A DNA stretch of 39,061 bases from Ignavibacteriales bacterium (GTDB lineage: Bacteria; Bacteroidota; Ignavibacteria; UBA10030), in contig JACQBK010000024.1 in the NCBI GenBank assembly GCA_016194505.1, forward strand, positions 1 through 39,061. Direction: 5' to 3'. The notes under the pieces were generated by a model, which was not told the DNA's origin, searched no databases, and saw only the letters and a program-made list of their open reading frames with translations. Both the position numbers and the translations under genes were made by a program. Positions 1 to 8,304 of the stretch are shown one piece after another. Numbering within the stretch: position 1 is the stretch's first letter; each line of letters starts with the position of its first letter.

Positions 1-284
1 GAAACGTTGGGGTGGTAACGAATCTTATCTCGAAAGCTTCGTTCGATCCCCAAAACTCGATAGCGATGATCTGTGGACCAGAAATTATGATGCGGTTTAC
101 CACTGCAGAGTTACAAAAACGCGGCTTAAACATTGAGTCAATTTATGTGTCCATGGAGCGCAATATGAAATGCGGCATCGGTCTTTGCGGACACTGCCAG
201 TTTGGACCGTCGTTTGTCTGCAAAGACGGACCTGTGTTCAACTACAGTCGAGTGAAAGCTTTGCTCCTTAAATGGGAGATTTAA
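1..284 (+). CDS. hydG: NAD(P)H-binding FAD/[2Fe-2S] hydrogenase subunit (gamma), C-terminal part
   Basis: Only the C-terminal ~94 residues are present; the reading frame is open to the left edge, so the gene begins outside the window. The piece contains an ICGPEIMM segment typical of the NAD-binding end of ferredoxin-NADP reductase-like proteins, followed by [13 protein letters not shown] and VCKDGPVF, which supply the four Cys of the [2Fe-2S] site (C-x4-C-x2-C, then a later Cys). This is the signature of the gamma subunit of group 3b (sulfhydrogenase-type) cytoplasmic hydrogenases, which moves electrons between NAD(P)H and the Fe-S chain. The small-subunit gene starts 1 nt after its stop, matching the usual gamma-delta-alpha gene order. 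It is annotated in databases as a dihydroorotate dehydrogenase electron transfer-like protein as well, but the context settles the hydrogenase role. Confidence 0.92.
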   Translation, partial: NVGVVTNLISKASFDPQNSIAMICGPEIMMRFTTAELQKRGLNIESIYVSMERNMKCGIGLCGHCQFGPSFVCKDGPVFNYSRVKALLLKWEI

Positions 285-285
285 C

Positions 286-1065
286 ATGCCCCAGAATAAA
301 AAACCGAAACTTGCCGTTTGGAAGTTTTCCTCGTGCGATGGTTGCCAATTGACATTGCTTGATTGCGAGGACGAGCTCCTCGCCGTTGCAGAGCGCGTGG
401 AGATTGCAAATTTTCCCGAAGCCTCTCGCGCAGTCGTTAAGGGACCATACGATCTTTCGCTGGTAGAAGGTTCCATCACAACGCCGCACGATGCGGAAAG
501 AATCCATCAAGTACGGCGGTCGTCTAAATTTCTTGTGTCCATTGGTGCTTGCGCTACGGCGGGCGGTATTCAGGCGTTGCGGAATTTCAAAAATGTAAAG
601 GAATTTACCTCTATCGTGTATGCCAATCCGCAGTACATCGAAACGCTCAATAAATCCACCCCTATTGCAGACCATGTGTTCGTGGATTTTGAGTTGCGCG
701 GATGCCCCATCAACAAATATCAGCTTGTCGAGGTCATCAGCGCGTTTCTGCATGGACGTAAACCGAACACGCCTTCGTACAGTGTTTGTGTGGAATGCAA
801 GCGGCGAGGGACAGTATGTGGATTGGTAGCAGTTGGACCTCCGTGCTTAGGTCCGGTTACGCAAGCGGGATGCAACGCCTTGTGTCCGTCCTATCATCGC
901 GGTTGTTTCGGGTGTTATGGTCCGAAGGAAACGCCGAACACTGCATCGTTAACCGCTCACTGGAGCGAGCTGGGAATGAAAGAGATTGAGCTGTTACGAT
1001 TATTCCGTGGGTTTAACGCGAACGCTGAAGCGTTCCGAAAAGAGAGTGAAGCCCATGAAAAATAA
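286..1065 (+). CDS. hydD: [NiFe]-hydrogenase small (delta) subunit, group 3b
   Basis: A 259-residue protein of the NADH:ubiquinone oxidoreductase 20 kDa/hydrogenase small-subunit family. The proximal cluster ligands are visible as CDGC (Cys17, Cys20), then GACAT near residue 88, and further cysteines in [14 protein letters not shown] and the [14 protein letters not shown] stretch that can hold additional [4Fe-4S] clusters. There is no Tat signal peptide, which fits a cytoplasmic enzyme rather than a periplasmic uptake hydrogenase. It carries electrons between the NiFe site in the large subunit and the FAD/Fe-S subunits. Its end overlaps the large-subunit start by 11 nt, indicating translational coupling within one operon. 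Confidence 0.95.
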   Translation: MPQNKKPKLAVWKFSSCDGCQLTLLDCEDELLAVAERVEIANFPEASRAVVKGPYDLSLVEGSITTPHDAERIHQVRRSSKFLVSIGACATAGGIQALRNFKNVKEFTSIVYANPQYIETLNKSTPIADHVFVDFELRGCPINKYQLVEVISAFLHGRKPNTPSYSVCVECKRRGTVCGLVAVGPPCLGPVTQAGCNALCPSYHRGCFGCYGPKETPNTASLTAHWSELGMKEIELLRLFRGFNANAEAFRKESEAHEK

Positions 1066-2344
1066 GACGCTGAAAGTGGATTACCTTGCCCGCGTTGAAG
1101 GCGAGGGCGCCTTACTTGTGAAGATTAAGGATAAGACTGTTACGGAGGTCAAGTTCAGAATTTTTGAGCCGCCGCGGTTCTTTGAGGCATTCTTACGGGG
1201 CAGGGATTACAGTGAAGCGCCGGATATTACCGCCCGCATCTGCGGAATATGCCCCGTTGCGTACCAGATGAGTTCGGTGCATGCGATGGAAAATGCATTC
1301 GGCATAAAGGTGGATGGGCAATTGAGAGCGCTTCGGCGATTGCTGTACTGCGGTGAGTGGATCGAAAGTCATGTTTTGCATGTGTATATGCTTCACGCTC
1401 CCGATTTTCTTGGCTACGAAGATGTCATCAGAATGGCAAAGGACCATGGCGATGCCGTCAAGCGAGCGTTAAAGCTTAAGAAAGTTGGCAATGATATTGT
1501 GAATATCGTAGGCGGCAGGGAGATTCATCCTATCAATGTTCGTGTCGGCGGATTTTATAAATTGCCGACAAAGCAAGAGTTACAAGTTCTCGTCGAACGA
1601 TTACAATGGGCAATTGATGCTTCCATTGAAACTGTCAAGTTGATGGGAACGCTTCCCTTCCCTGATTTTGAGCGTGAGTACGAGTACGTCGCTTTGCGGC
1701 ATGATCATGAATATCCCTTTAACGAGGGACGCCTCGTCTCCAATAAAGGATTAGATATAGCAATTCAGGATTACGAAAATAACTTTGTGGAAGAGCATGT
1801 AGAGCATTCCAATGCGCTCCATTCCGTTATGAAACAGCGGGGAGCGTATTTCGTCGGTCCGCTTGCGCGTTATAATCTAAACTTTGACCGGTTGACTCCA
1901 ATTGCTCAACAAGCCGCCCGTGAAGCGGGTCTTGGCTCAACGTGCAATAACCCGTTTAAGAGCATTATTGTAAGAAGCGTGGAGACCGTGTACGCCTGCG
2001 AAGAAGCATTGCGGATTATTCAGGAGTACGAGAAGCCCGATCAACCGGCGGTCAAGATCGAGCAGCGACCGGGAGTAGGTTACGGCTGCACGGAAGCGCC
2101 GCGCGGGATTCTTTATCATCGTTACCGAATCGGCGAGAATGGCGTCATTCTTGATGCAAAGATCGTTCCGCCCACATCCCAAAATCAGAAAACTATCGAG
2201 GAGGACCTCCGGCAGTTTGTTCCTCCGCGGATTGACCTTTCGCAAGAACAACTTACGTGGCAATGCGAGCAGGCTATTCGTAATTATGACCCGTGTATTT
2301 CCTGCGCCACCCATTTTCTGAAATTAGACATCCAAAGAGAGTGA
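1055..2344 (+). CDS. hydA: [NiFe]-hydrogenase large (alpha) catalytic subunit, group 3b
   Basis: A 429-residue catalytic subunit that binds the Ni-Fe(CN)2CO centre and interconverts H2 with protons and electrons. The N-terminal L1 motif is RICGICP (Cys63, Cys66) and the C-terminal L2 motif is DPCISCATH (Cys414, Cys417, His420). A nine-residue tail, FLKLDIQRE, follows the final His; in this family such a tail is removed by a dedicated endopeptidase after Ni insertion, and a matching protease gene lies just downstream. The frame stays open to an earlier possible start at 986, but ATG at 1055 begins the conserved [10 protein letters not shown] sequence and gives the compact overlap with the small subunit. 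Length and motifs fit the sulfhydrogenase-like, NAD(P)-linked group 3b. Confidence 0.95.
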   Translation: MKNKTLKVDYLARVEGEGALLVKIKDKTVTEVKFRIFEPPRFFEAFLRGRDYSEAPDITARICGICPVAYQMSSVHAMENAFGIKVDGQLRALRRLLYCGEWIESHVLHVYMLHAPDFLGYEDVIRMAKDHGDAVKRALKLKKVGNDIVNIVGGREIHPINVRVGGFYKLPTKQELQVLVERLQWAIDASIETVKLMGTLPFPDFEREYEYVALRHDHEYPFNEGRLVSNKGLDIAIQDYENNFVEEHVEHSNALHSVMKQRGAYFVGPLARYNLNFDRLTPIAQQAAREAGLGSTCNNPFKSIIVRSVETVYACEEALRIIQEYEKPDQPAVKIEQRPGVGYGCTEAPRGILYHRYRIGENGVILDAKIVPPTSQNQKTIEEDLRQFVPPRIDLSQEQLTWQCEQAIRNYDPCISCATHFLKLDIQRE

Positions 2345-2373
2345 GGAGGGCTTGTAAAGCATGTTTTTCACGA

Positions 2374-2428
2374 GTCATCAGGATAATCGAAATGATGTTG
2401 TAGCGATTATCCTGTTTTTGTTGATGAC
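2374..2428. terminator. Hairpin with T-run after hydrogenase structural genes
   Basis: A perfect 11-bp inverted repeat, CAGGATAATCG (2379-2389) and CGATTATCCTG (2404-2414), encloses a 14-nt loop and is followed directly by TTTTT. Flanking GTCAT (2374-2378) and ATGAC (2424-2428) could add an outer stem. It sits between the large-subunit stop and the protease gene, so it probably ends or attenuates the structural operon. Confidence 0.65.
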
Positions 2429-2457
2429 GGAATTATCATAAGAACCGGAATTATTCC

Positions 2458-2967
2458 GTGAAATTTATCATACAAAAACCTCAACTCGTATCTCCCGTTC
2501 TTGTCATTGGCGTTGGCACCGAGTACCGACGGGATGACCGTATCGGGCTTGTGGTTGCGCGAAACATTAAAAGCTTGCAGCTTCCCAATGTTACGGTCGT
2601 GGAGGAATTGGGCGAGGGAGTTGCTCTGATGGCTGCTTGGGCACAGGCGGAGAACGTCATTATCATTGATGCTGTTTCGTCAGGGGCAGTGTCGGGAACG
2701 ATCTTCAGGATAGATGCCAACGCCGAGCAGATTCCCTCGAAATTTTTCCACTACTCGACGCATGAGTTCGGCGTTGCCGAGGCGGGTGGGCTTGCGCGGG
2801 TATTGCATGCGACTCCAACGCGTTTGATTCTCTATGGTATTGAAGGTGCCGACTTTGGATGGGGGACTGAAATTTCTCCGGAGGTGGAAAAGGTAAGCGA
2901 AGAGGTGATTTCTTTTCTACTGGACGATATTTCTTCATTTTCGCTCAACGAAACAAATGAATTATAA
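2458..2967 (+). CDS. Hydrogenase maturation endopeptidase (M52 family)
   Basis: A 169-residue protein of the HyaD/HybD/HycI/HoxW peptidase family, which trims the C-terminal tail from the large subunit once nickel is in place. Seen in the sequence are the N-terminal VIGVGTEYRRDDRIG motif, whose acidic residue after GVGT is the first Ni-sensing ligand, the IIDAVSSG segment with the second acidic ligand, and STHEFG with the His ligand. GTG at 2458 is the only start that keeps the N-terminal strand; the upstream Shine-Dalgarno sequence is weak. The gene follows the hydrogenase structural genes, and the nine-residue tail on that large subunit is its likely substrate. The next gene begins 12 nt later. 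Confidence 0.9.
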   Translation: MKFIIQKPQLVSPVLVIGVGTEYRRDDRIGLVVARNIKSLQLPNVTVVEELGEGVALMAAWAQAENVIIIDAVSSGAVSGTIFRIDANAEQIPSKFFHYSTHEFGVAEAGGLARVLHATPTRLILYGIEGADFGWGTEISPEVEKVSEEVISFLLDDISSFSLNETNEL

Positions 2968-2979
2968 AGAGATGCCACC

Positions 2980-3432
2980 ATGATATTGCGCCGTGTTATA
3001 AATGATTTTCTTTCTCACAGAACGCTTGCAGTTGTCGGCGTTTCTCGAAGTGGAAAGAAATTTGGCAATGTAGTGTACAAAACGTTGAAGGCAAAGGGGT
3101 ATCACGTGATTCCGGTTAATGCTCATGCCGATACCGTCGAGGGAGACCGTTGCTTTCCGTCGGTGAGCGCGTTGCCGGAGAAAGTTGACGGGGTCGTTCT
3201 TGTTGTGCCGCCGCGAGAGACAGAGCGGATTGTGCAGGAAATAGCTTCTGAACGCATTCCGCACGTATGGATGCAACAAGGGTCGGAATCGGAAGAGGCA
3301 ATTCGTTATTGCCAAGAACATGGGATTAATGTAGTCTATGGGGAGTGTGTTTTGATGTTTGCAGAGCCGGTTAAATCTTTTCACTGGGCGCACATGTGGG
3401 CAAGGAAATTGGTCGGGAGACTTCCGCAATAA
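2980..3432 (+). CDS. CoA-binding (YccU-like) domain protein
   Basis: A 150-residue single-domain protein of the CoA-binding Rossmann family (YccU type). The N-terminal TLAVVGVSRSGKKFGN nucleotide-loop sequence, the GYHVIPVNAHAD strand, VDGVVLVVPP, and HVWMQQGSESEEAI are all characteristic of this family. Members are common in bacteria and archaea and lack a well-defined enzymatic role; they may bind CoA or a related nucleotide. It lies in the same orientation between the hydrogenase protease and hypA, which suggests co-expression with hydrogenase maturation but does not prove a shared function. Confidence 0.85.
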   Translation: MILRRVINDFLSHRTLAVVGVSRSGKKFGNVVYKTLKAKGYHVIPVNAHADTVEGDRCFPSVSALPEKVDGVVLVVPPRETERIVQEIASERIPHVWMQQGSESEEAIRYCQEHGINVVYGECVLMFAEPVKSFHWAHMWARKLVGRLPQ

Positions 3433-3456
3433 TCTTTCAAAAACAGGAGTTTGGTT

Positions 3457-3756
3457 ATGACAACGTTAGAAGTTATATCCCGTCTCACCTCATTTTTTAC
3501 TTTCACCGTTACAGGTCTTTTTCTCTCGAAAAAACTTTCTTTGCCAAAAACGGGCAACGGCTGGGTCGTGTGGATCGCGGTGCTGCTGATACTTGGTTTT
3601 ATAGATATAGGTCATACCATCAGGTTGATTTCGATTTTTGGATTTACAGTCTATTTAGATGCAGCATTGCAAGGATGCAGTTTTGGCATTCTTGTGGGTT
3701 TTCTGTTGCGGAGTTTCATCACTAACAAGAAGAAAGTGAATCCTTCGATATTCTGA
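3457..3756 (+). CDS. Small integral membrane protein of unknown function
   Basis: I do not recognise this 99-residue protein. It has about three hydrophobic segments: residues ~8-22, ~34-52 (WVVWIAVLLILGFIDIG) and ~68-88, with a Lys-rich C-terminal tail, so it is probably an inner-membrane protein. ATG at 3457 is chosen because AGGAG (3445-3449) lies 7 nt upstream; an in-frame TTG at 3451 would be too close to it. It starts 24 nt after the CoA-binding gene and is followed by a zinc-ribbon gene, all on the same strand. Confidence 0.65.
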   Translation: MTTLEVISRLTSFFTFTVTGLFLSKKLSLPKTGNGWVVWIAVLLILGFIDIGHTIRLISIFGFTVYLDAALQGCSFGILVGFLLRSFITNKKKVNPSIF

Positions 3757-3805
3757 TTCTTTGAGAAACATAATGAGTGTCACCAATGATGAAAGAGGAA
3801 GTGAA

Positions 3806-4306
3806 ATGAAAAGCCCCGAGCAAGAAACGTTGACTTGCGGCAAATGCGGTTCTGTTGTGGAAAAGACGTACGACTTTTGTCCGGCTTGCGGTGGAGTGTT
3901 TGTTGAGCATGTTGTTTGCGTTCACCACCCTCATGAGGAAGCGGAGGGGGTTTGCGTTATTTGCTCTCAGCCACTTTGTAAAACATGTGGACTGTGGATA
4001 AACGGCGTTTTCCTCTGTGAAGCTCATCAAGAATATGAAGTGTATGAAGGAATGGCGAAGGTGTTTGGTCTCAGCGATGAAGTGCAAGCGAGCTATGCGG
4101 CAAGTCGGTTGAAGCAAGCGGGGCTTCATCCGTTTCTTTATCAGCGCAAGGCAAGCCCAATCTCGTTAGGGGGACCTGACTATACATTGTTTAAAGCATC
4201 CGGTGAATACGATGGACACATTATTAATGAGATAAAAGTGATGGTCCCATGTCAAGAAGTTATTCAAGCGGAAAAGATTTTAACCGATCTCGAAATACTG
4301 AAGTAA
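3806..4306 (+). CDS. Zinc-ribbon/B-box protein with DUF2007-like C-terminal domain
   Basis: A 166-residue soluble protein. Residues 11-28 form a CGKC...CPAC zinc ribbon. Residues ~38-74 hold a B-box-like set of ligands (Cys50, Cys53, Cys58, Cys61, Cys71, His74). From ~85 onward the pattern SDEVQASYAASRLKQAGLHPFL followed by an alternating strand region resembles the DUF2007 'putative signal-transducing' fold. The start at 3806 is chosen because AGAGGAAG lies at a good distance upstream; ATG at 3773 in the same frame has no clear ribosome site. The role is unknown. It ends the small accessory cluster before a ~200-nt gap and hypA. Confidence 0.72.
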   Translation: MKSPEQETLTCGKCGSVVEKTYDFCPACGGVFVEHVVCVHHPHEEAEGVCVICSQPLCKTCGLWINGVFLCEAHQEYEVYEGMAKVFGLSDEVQASYAASRLKQAGLHPFLYQRKASPISLGGPDYTLFKASGEYDGHIINEIKVMVPCQEVIQAEKILTDLEILK

Positions 4307-4466
4307 TAATTTGTTATAGTTCACGCAATGATACTCCATGAGCGGTAGTTTTTACATCATAAAAGGTCCCCTTGGTTCGTTGCCTCACTTTCAAGAACAC
4401 TTGTTGTTTAATTCCCACTTCTAAGAATCCGACTTCGATTTTTCGCTATTCTACGACATTTTCTAT

Positions 4467-4496
4467 CGGCATACATGTTGTAAAATTCTACATGTT
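4467..4496 (+). promoter_or_regulatory. Candidate operator/promoter upstream of the hyp operon
   Basis: The octamer TACATGTT occurs twice (4472-4479 and 4489-4496), 17 bp apart. Because ACATGT is self-complementary, the pair also forms a dyad. An overlapping CGGCAT-N5-TTGTA (4467-4482) loosely resembles a -24/-12 element but lacks the GC at -12. The site lies 19 nt before hypA in the only sizeable gap (4307-4514) ahead of the maturation genes; the rest of that gap shows nothing I can name. Confidence 0.3.
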
Positions 4497-4514
4497 CAAA
4501 GGGGGCGCGACTTT

Positions 4515-4877
4515 ATGCACGAGCTTTCCATTGCTCAGAATATTGTAGAAATTATTAGAAAGCAAGTTCCTGAAAAAGAATTGCCTGATGTATCCCTCGT
4601 CCGTTTACAGATAGGGGATCTTGCCGGTATTGTTTGTGACTCGCTTGAGTTTTGCTACGGTGTCATAACAACCAATACCGTGCTGCAAAATTCAAAATTG
4701 GAGATTGACCGCATTCCCGCGCGGGTGTTTTGCCGCACGTGTCAAACCGTCTCATCAACCGAGCCGAGTTTCCTCGTGTGTCCTGCCTGCGGCAGTGGAA
4801 ATGTAAAGCTTGAAAGCGGTACGGAATTGCAGGTGTCAGAAATTGAATTGAACACCCTATCGGCGGAGATTTTATGA
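4515..4877 (+). CDS. hypA: Hydrogenase nickel-insertion protein HypA
   Basis: A 120-residue HypA, the metallochaperone that with HypB loads nickel into the hydrogenase large subunit. The start MHELSIAQ places the N-terminal amine and His2 as nickel ligands, as in all active HypA proteins. The zinc-structural site is complete: CRTC near residue 73 and CPAC near residue 89. GGGGGCG just upstream may act as ribosome site. The stop overlaps the start of hypB by 4 nt (ATGA), so the two are translationally coupled. Confidence 0.96.
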   Translation: MHELSIAQNIVEIIRKQVPEKELPDVSLVRLQIGDLAGIVCDSLEFCYGVITTNTVLQNSKLEIDRIPARVFCRTCQTVSSTEPSFLVCPACGSGNVKLESGTELQVSEIELNTLSAEIL

Positions 4878-5415
4878 GCGTTATTACCATCGAAAGAAAA
4901 ATTCTTGAGAAGAATGATGAGCTTGCCCGGCTCAACAGAGAGCTTTTTGCACGGCATGGTATTTTCGTTCTCAATATGGTAAGTGCTCCCGGCTCCGGGA
5001 AGACGAGCATTCTCGAAAGAACATTAGAGCGCATAAAAGACACCATACGTGTTGCCGTTATCGAAGGAGATGTGCAAACGGATTTAGACGCTCACCGCGT
5101 GGCGAAATATAATGTTCCAGCGGTGCAGATTGTCACCCGCGGCGGCTGCCATCTTGAGGCGAACCTCGTCAAGGATGCGCTCCAAAATCTTGATTTGAGC
5201 ACGATAAGCCTCTCAAGTACCCCGGTATGTTCCGGAATGCCTCAGTGTTAATTATCAATAAGATTGATTTGTTGCCGTACGTCAACACCGATATTGAATC
5301 GCTCAAACGAAACGCTTTTCAAATCAACCCATCGCTTAAAGTTTTTGAAACCTCCTGCACAACGCAAGCGGGTATTGCCCAATGGTGTGATTGGTTGGTA
5401 AACAGACGGATTTAA
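4874..5415 (+). pseudogene. hypB: hypB with internal deletion and frameshift (nickel-insertion GTPase)
   Basis: HypB is the GTPase partner of HypA. The first frame (4874-5251) gives the N-terminal part with the P-loop APGSGKTS (residues ~38-45), EGDVQTDLDAHR and RGGCHLEA, then drifts after DLSTIS into unrelated residues and stops. A second frame resumes normal HypB at DKPLKYPGMFRNA and runs through NKIDLLPY (G4) to the end at 5415. The ~35 residues that normally join these parts (the FIENVGNLVCP region with the G3 switch and a metal-binding Cys) are absent. The junction at 5203-5212 reads GATAAGCCTC, which encodes both TISL in frame 1 and DKPL in frame 2, so a deletion between short repeats would explain it. 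It may be a real lesion or an assembly collapse. The N-terminus also lacks the His-rich stretch seen in some HypB proteins. Confidence 0.85.
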
Positions 5416-5427
5416 GAAAATAGTCTG

Positions 5428-7836
5428 ATGAACAACATTGGCACTTCCATAGCGCCCCATGAAGTGAAACAGCGTCTTAAAGTGACGGTGCGCGGTGCGG
5501 TGCAAGGTGTTGGCTTTCGTCCGTTCGTGTATCGGCTGGCAGTCGAATTAAGCCTGACCGGCTGGGTTTTAAATTCATCGCAAGGGGTCTTCATTGAGGT
5601 GGAGGGGGACAAGACGACATTGGATCAATTGTTGCTTCGCCTGCAAGCGGAAAAACCTCCGAGATCATTTATCCAAAGTTTAGAGTTTTCTTTTCTCGAT
5701 CCAATGGGATTTAAGTCGTTTGAAATCAGGGAAAGCAGCGATACCGGTGCGAAAACAACGCTCGTTCTTCCTGATATAGCGGTGTGCCCGGATTGCCTGC
5801 GGGAAGTATTCGATCCAACCAACAGGCGCTATCTCTATCCCTTTACGAACTGCACCAATTGCGGACCCCGCTTCAGTATTATCGAATCGCTTCCGTATGA
5901 TCGCGCGCATACATCCATGAAGCACTTTGCGATGTGTCCTGAGTGCCAGCATGAATACGAGGATCCCCTCGACCGCCGCTTTCACGCGCAACCGAATGCG
6001 TGTCCTGTGTGTGGTCCACAGGTAACGTTATGGGATAACAAAGGGAATATTTGTTCAATAACACACAACGCACTGTTAGGCGCTGTGCTATTGTTGTGCG
6101 AGGGAAAGATTGTAGCAGTGAAAGGGCTTGGCGGATTTCATCTGATGGTTGATGCGCGAAACGACGAAGCAGTACGACGCTTACGGGTGCGAAAACATCG
6201 GGAAGAAAAGCCGTTCGCGTTGATGTATCCCTCTCTCGAAATGATAAAGGAAGATTGTGAAGTATCAGAGTTTGAAGAGAGACTGCTGCTCTCTCCCGAA
6301 TCACCGATTGTTTTGCTCAAGCGCGTAAATCCACAATCCACAATCCGCAATACGCATCCCCCCGTGGCTCCTGGAAATCCTTATTTTGGTATTATGCTGC
6401 CGTACACGCCGTTGCATCACATCCTTATGCAAGCTCTGGGGTTCCCGGTTGTTGCAACGAGCGGCAATCTCTCTGACGAGCCAATTTGCACCGATGAGTT
6501 TGTCGCCTTGAAACGCTTGAACAATATTGCCGATGCATTTCTTGTTCACAATCGTCCCATCGTTCGGCATGTGGATGATTCCATTGTAAGGGTCATGCTG
6601 GGTAGAGAGTTGGTTCTTCGCAGGGCAAGGGGATATGCGCCGTTGCCAATTACTTTGGGGACGATTCATGAATTACCAGTACTCGCAGTCGGCGCGCATT
6701 TAAAAAACACGGTGGCAATGTCCGCTGGTGATAACGTATTTATCAGTCAACATATCGGCGATTTGGAAACCGCGGAATCGCTGAACGCTTTTCACGCGGT
6801 CATCAATGATTTCCAGAAGCTGTATGATGTGCAGCCGCGTGACATTGTTTGCGATATACACCCGGATTATCTTTCCACAAAAACTGCAAAGAGTTTTGGA
6901 AACAATGTAACGGAAATTCAGCACCACTACGCCCATGTCGCTTCTTGTATGGCGGAAAATCAACTGGAGGGAGAGGTCCTCGGCGTTTCTTGGGATGGCA
7001 CAGGCTACGGTCTGGACGGTACAATCTGGGGCGGCGAATTCTTACTCACAACTCAGCAATCATTCAGACGCGTCGCGGCATTAAGGCCGTTCCGGCTTCC
7101 CGGCGGAGAGACGGCAATCAAAGAGCCGCGCCGTGTTGCCCTTGGGTTGCTGTATGAAATATTTGGCGCCGATCTCTTCGCTCGGTACGATATCGCCTCC
7201 TTGCAGGCGTTTTCAAGCGGCGATCTCGATATCGTGCGGCAAATGCTTGCGAGGGGTCTTAATGCTCCCCATACTTCAAGCGCCGGACGATTATTTGATG
7301 CCGTTGCTTCGCTCATCGGGTTGAGACAGAAACTAAATTTTGAAGGACAAGCTGCAATGGAGATGGAGTTCTTAACTGCTTCCAACACAACGGAGGAGAG
7401 TTATGAATTTCAGCTCTCTCATGATAATTCACACCAAGACGATACGCAAACAATGGCAATTTCTGATTTCCATTTGCCGATTTTGATTGACTGGTCACCG
7501 ATGATTAAAGAAATATTGAGTGATCTTAAAGAGAATCTTTCTCCTGGCATTATTTCGACAAAGTTTCATAATACATTGACAGATATTATCGTGCGAGTTG
7601 CTATAATAATTAGAAGGCAACGTATTGTTCTTACCGGAGGTTGTTTCCAAAATAAATATCTCACAGAGCGAACGGTCGTGCGGCTTGAACAAGAAGGCTT
7701 CCGCCCATATTGGCACCAACGCGTTCCGCCGAACGACGGCGGCATTTCCCTGGGTCAGATTTACGCTCTTCTACGCCTGAAATCAAAAGATACTTCAAAT
7801 ATCCCAAACCACACACCATCAGAAGGAGCACGGTAA
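5428..7836 (+). CDS. hypF: Carbamoyltransferase HypF
   Basis: An 802-residue HypF, which uses carbamoyl phosphate to carbamoylate the C-terminal Cys of HypE, the first step in making the CN ligands of the NiFe site. Domains in order: acylphosphatase (~15-105, with GAVQGVGFRP); two zinc fingers (CPDC...CTNC at 120-145 and CPEC...CPVC at 170-195); YrdC-like domain (KHREEKPFALM, around 250); and a Kae1-like C-terminal domain with HHYAHVASCMAE and GVSWDGTGYG. All expected motifs are intact. ATG 5428 follows the hypB remnant by 12 nt; the last codon overlaps the next start (TAATG). Full length suggests the maturation pathway is still in use despite the hypB lesion. Confidence 0.96.
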   Translation: MNNIGTSIAPHEVKQRLKVTVRGAVQGVGFRPFVYRLAVELSLTGWVLNSSQGVFIEVEGDKTTLDQLLLRLQAEKPPRSFIQSLEFSFLDPMGFKSFEIRESSDTGAKTTLVLPDIAVCPDCLREVFDPTNRRYLYPFTNCTNCGPRFSIIESLPYDRAHTSMKHFAMCPECQHEYEDPLDRRFHAQPNACPVCGPQVTLWDNKGNICSITHNALLGAVLLLCEGKIVAVKGLGGFHLMVDARNDEAVRRLRVRKHREEKPFALMYPSLEMIKEDCEVSEFEERLLLSPESPIVLLKRVNPQSTIRNTHPPVAPGNPYFGIMLPYTPLHHILMQALGFPVVATSGNLSDEPICTDEFVALKRLNNIADAFLVHNRPIVRHVDDSIVRVMLGRELVLRRARGYAPLPITLGTIHELPVLAVGAHLKNTVAMSAGDNVFISQHIGDLETAESLNAFHAVINDFQKLYDVQPRDIVCDIHPDYLSTKTAKSFGNNVTEIQHHYAHVASCMAENQLEGEVLGVSWDGTGYGLDGTIWGGEFLLTTQQSFRRVAALRPFRLPGGETAIKEPRRVALGLLYEIFGADLFARYDIASLQAFSSGDLDIVRQMLARGLNAPHTSSAGRLFDAVASLIGLRQKLNFEGQAAMEMEFLTASNTTEESYEFQLSHDNSHQDDTQTMAISDFHLPILIDWSPMIKEILSDLKENLSPGIISTKFHNTLTDIIVRVAIIIRRQRIVLTGGCFQNKYLTERTVVRLEQEGFRPYWHQRVPPNDGGISLGQIYALLRLKSKDTSNIPNHTPSEGAR

Positions 7837-8030
7837 TGAATTTAATATCAGGCGAACTTGTCGAGATTTACATAGCGGAGGGGACGACCATGGGAAAAGT
7901 ACGCGTTGGGGGAGCGTTTATGCGCGTGCCCTTAACGTTTTTGATGGAAACGAAGGTTGGCGATAAGATTCTTATGGAATCAGGTGTCGCTATTTCAAAA
8001 GTCGAAGTGGAAAATCTTCAGGAGCAATGA
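7836..8030 (+). CDS. Degenerate HypC/HupF-family paralogue
   Basis: A 64-residue OB-fold protein that aligns along its whole length with the true HypC that follows it: GELVEI matches GKVLEI, MGKVRVGG matches [15 protein letters not shown] matches VKVGEYV, and GVAISKVE matches GFAISAMD. It lacks both residues that define HypC function: Cys2 is replaced (MNLISG instead of MCLAIPG) and the conserved His of VHVGFAI is Glu (MESGVAI). It therefore cannot hold the Fe(CN)2CO unit in the known way. The start overlaps the hypF stop (TAATG) and an AGAAGGAG sequence lies 8 nt upstream. It could be a structural modulator of HypD or of the second HypC; the function is inference. Confidence 0.82.
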   Translation: MNLISGELVEIYIAEGTTMGKVRVGGAFMRVPLTFLMETKVGDKILMESGVAISKVEVENLQEQ

Positions 8031-8031
8031 C

Positions 8032-8304
8032 ATGTGTTTAGCGATTCCAGGCAAAGTTCTTGAAATTGATCGTACTGTGCAACCCGCCATGGGCAAGGTA
8101 AGCTTTGGAGGTATTCAAAAGCAAGTTTGCTTGGAGTGGGTTCCCGACGTCAAGGTTGGTGAATATGTGGTGGTCCATGTTGGGTTTGCGATCAGCGCAA
8201 TGGATGGAGAGGAAGCGCTGAAAACGCTCAAGCTTTTTGAAGAAATGGATGGCGCAATGGAAGAGCTTAAAACTCCTGATCCTGAAGAGAAAGCATTGCA
8301 GTGA
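8032..8304 (+). CDS. hypC: Hydrogenase assembly chaperone HypC
   Basis: A 90-residue HypC, which together with HypD carries the Fe(CN)2CO precursor and delivers it to the large subunit. The essential N-terminal MCLAIPG (Cys2) and the His in VHVGFAI are both present. The C-terminal helix ([15 protein letters not shown]...) is somewhat longer and more acidic than in typical ~75-95-residue members. The start lies 1 nt after the stop of the degenerate paralogue, with GGAG at 8021-8024 as ribosome site, and its TGA overlaps the GTG of hypD. Confidence 0.95.
   Translation: MCLAIPGKVLEIDRTVQPAMGKVSFGGIQKQVCLEWVPDVKVGEYVVVHVGFAISAMDGEEALKTLKLFEEMDGAMEELKTPDPEEKALQ

Noticed and set aside
5227-5415. 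Separate small GTPase-like gene
   Set aside because: It has only the G4 motif and the end of HypB; it is the tail of the broken hypB, not an independent gene.
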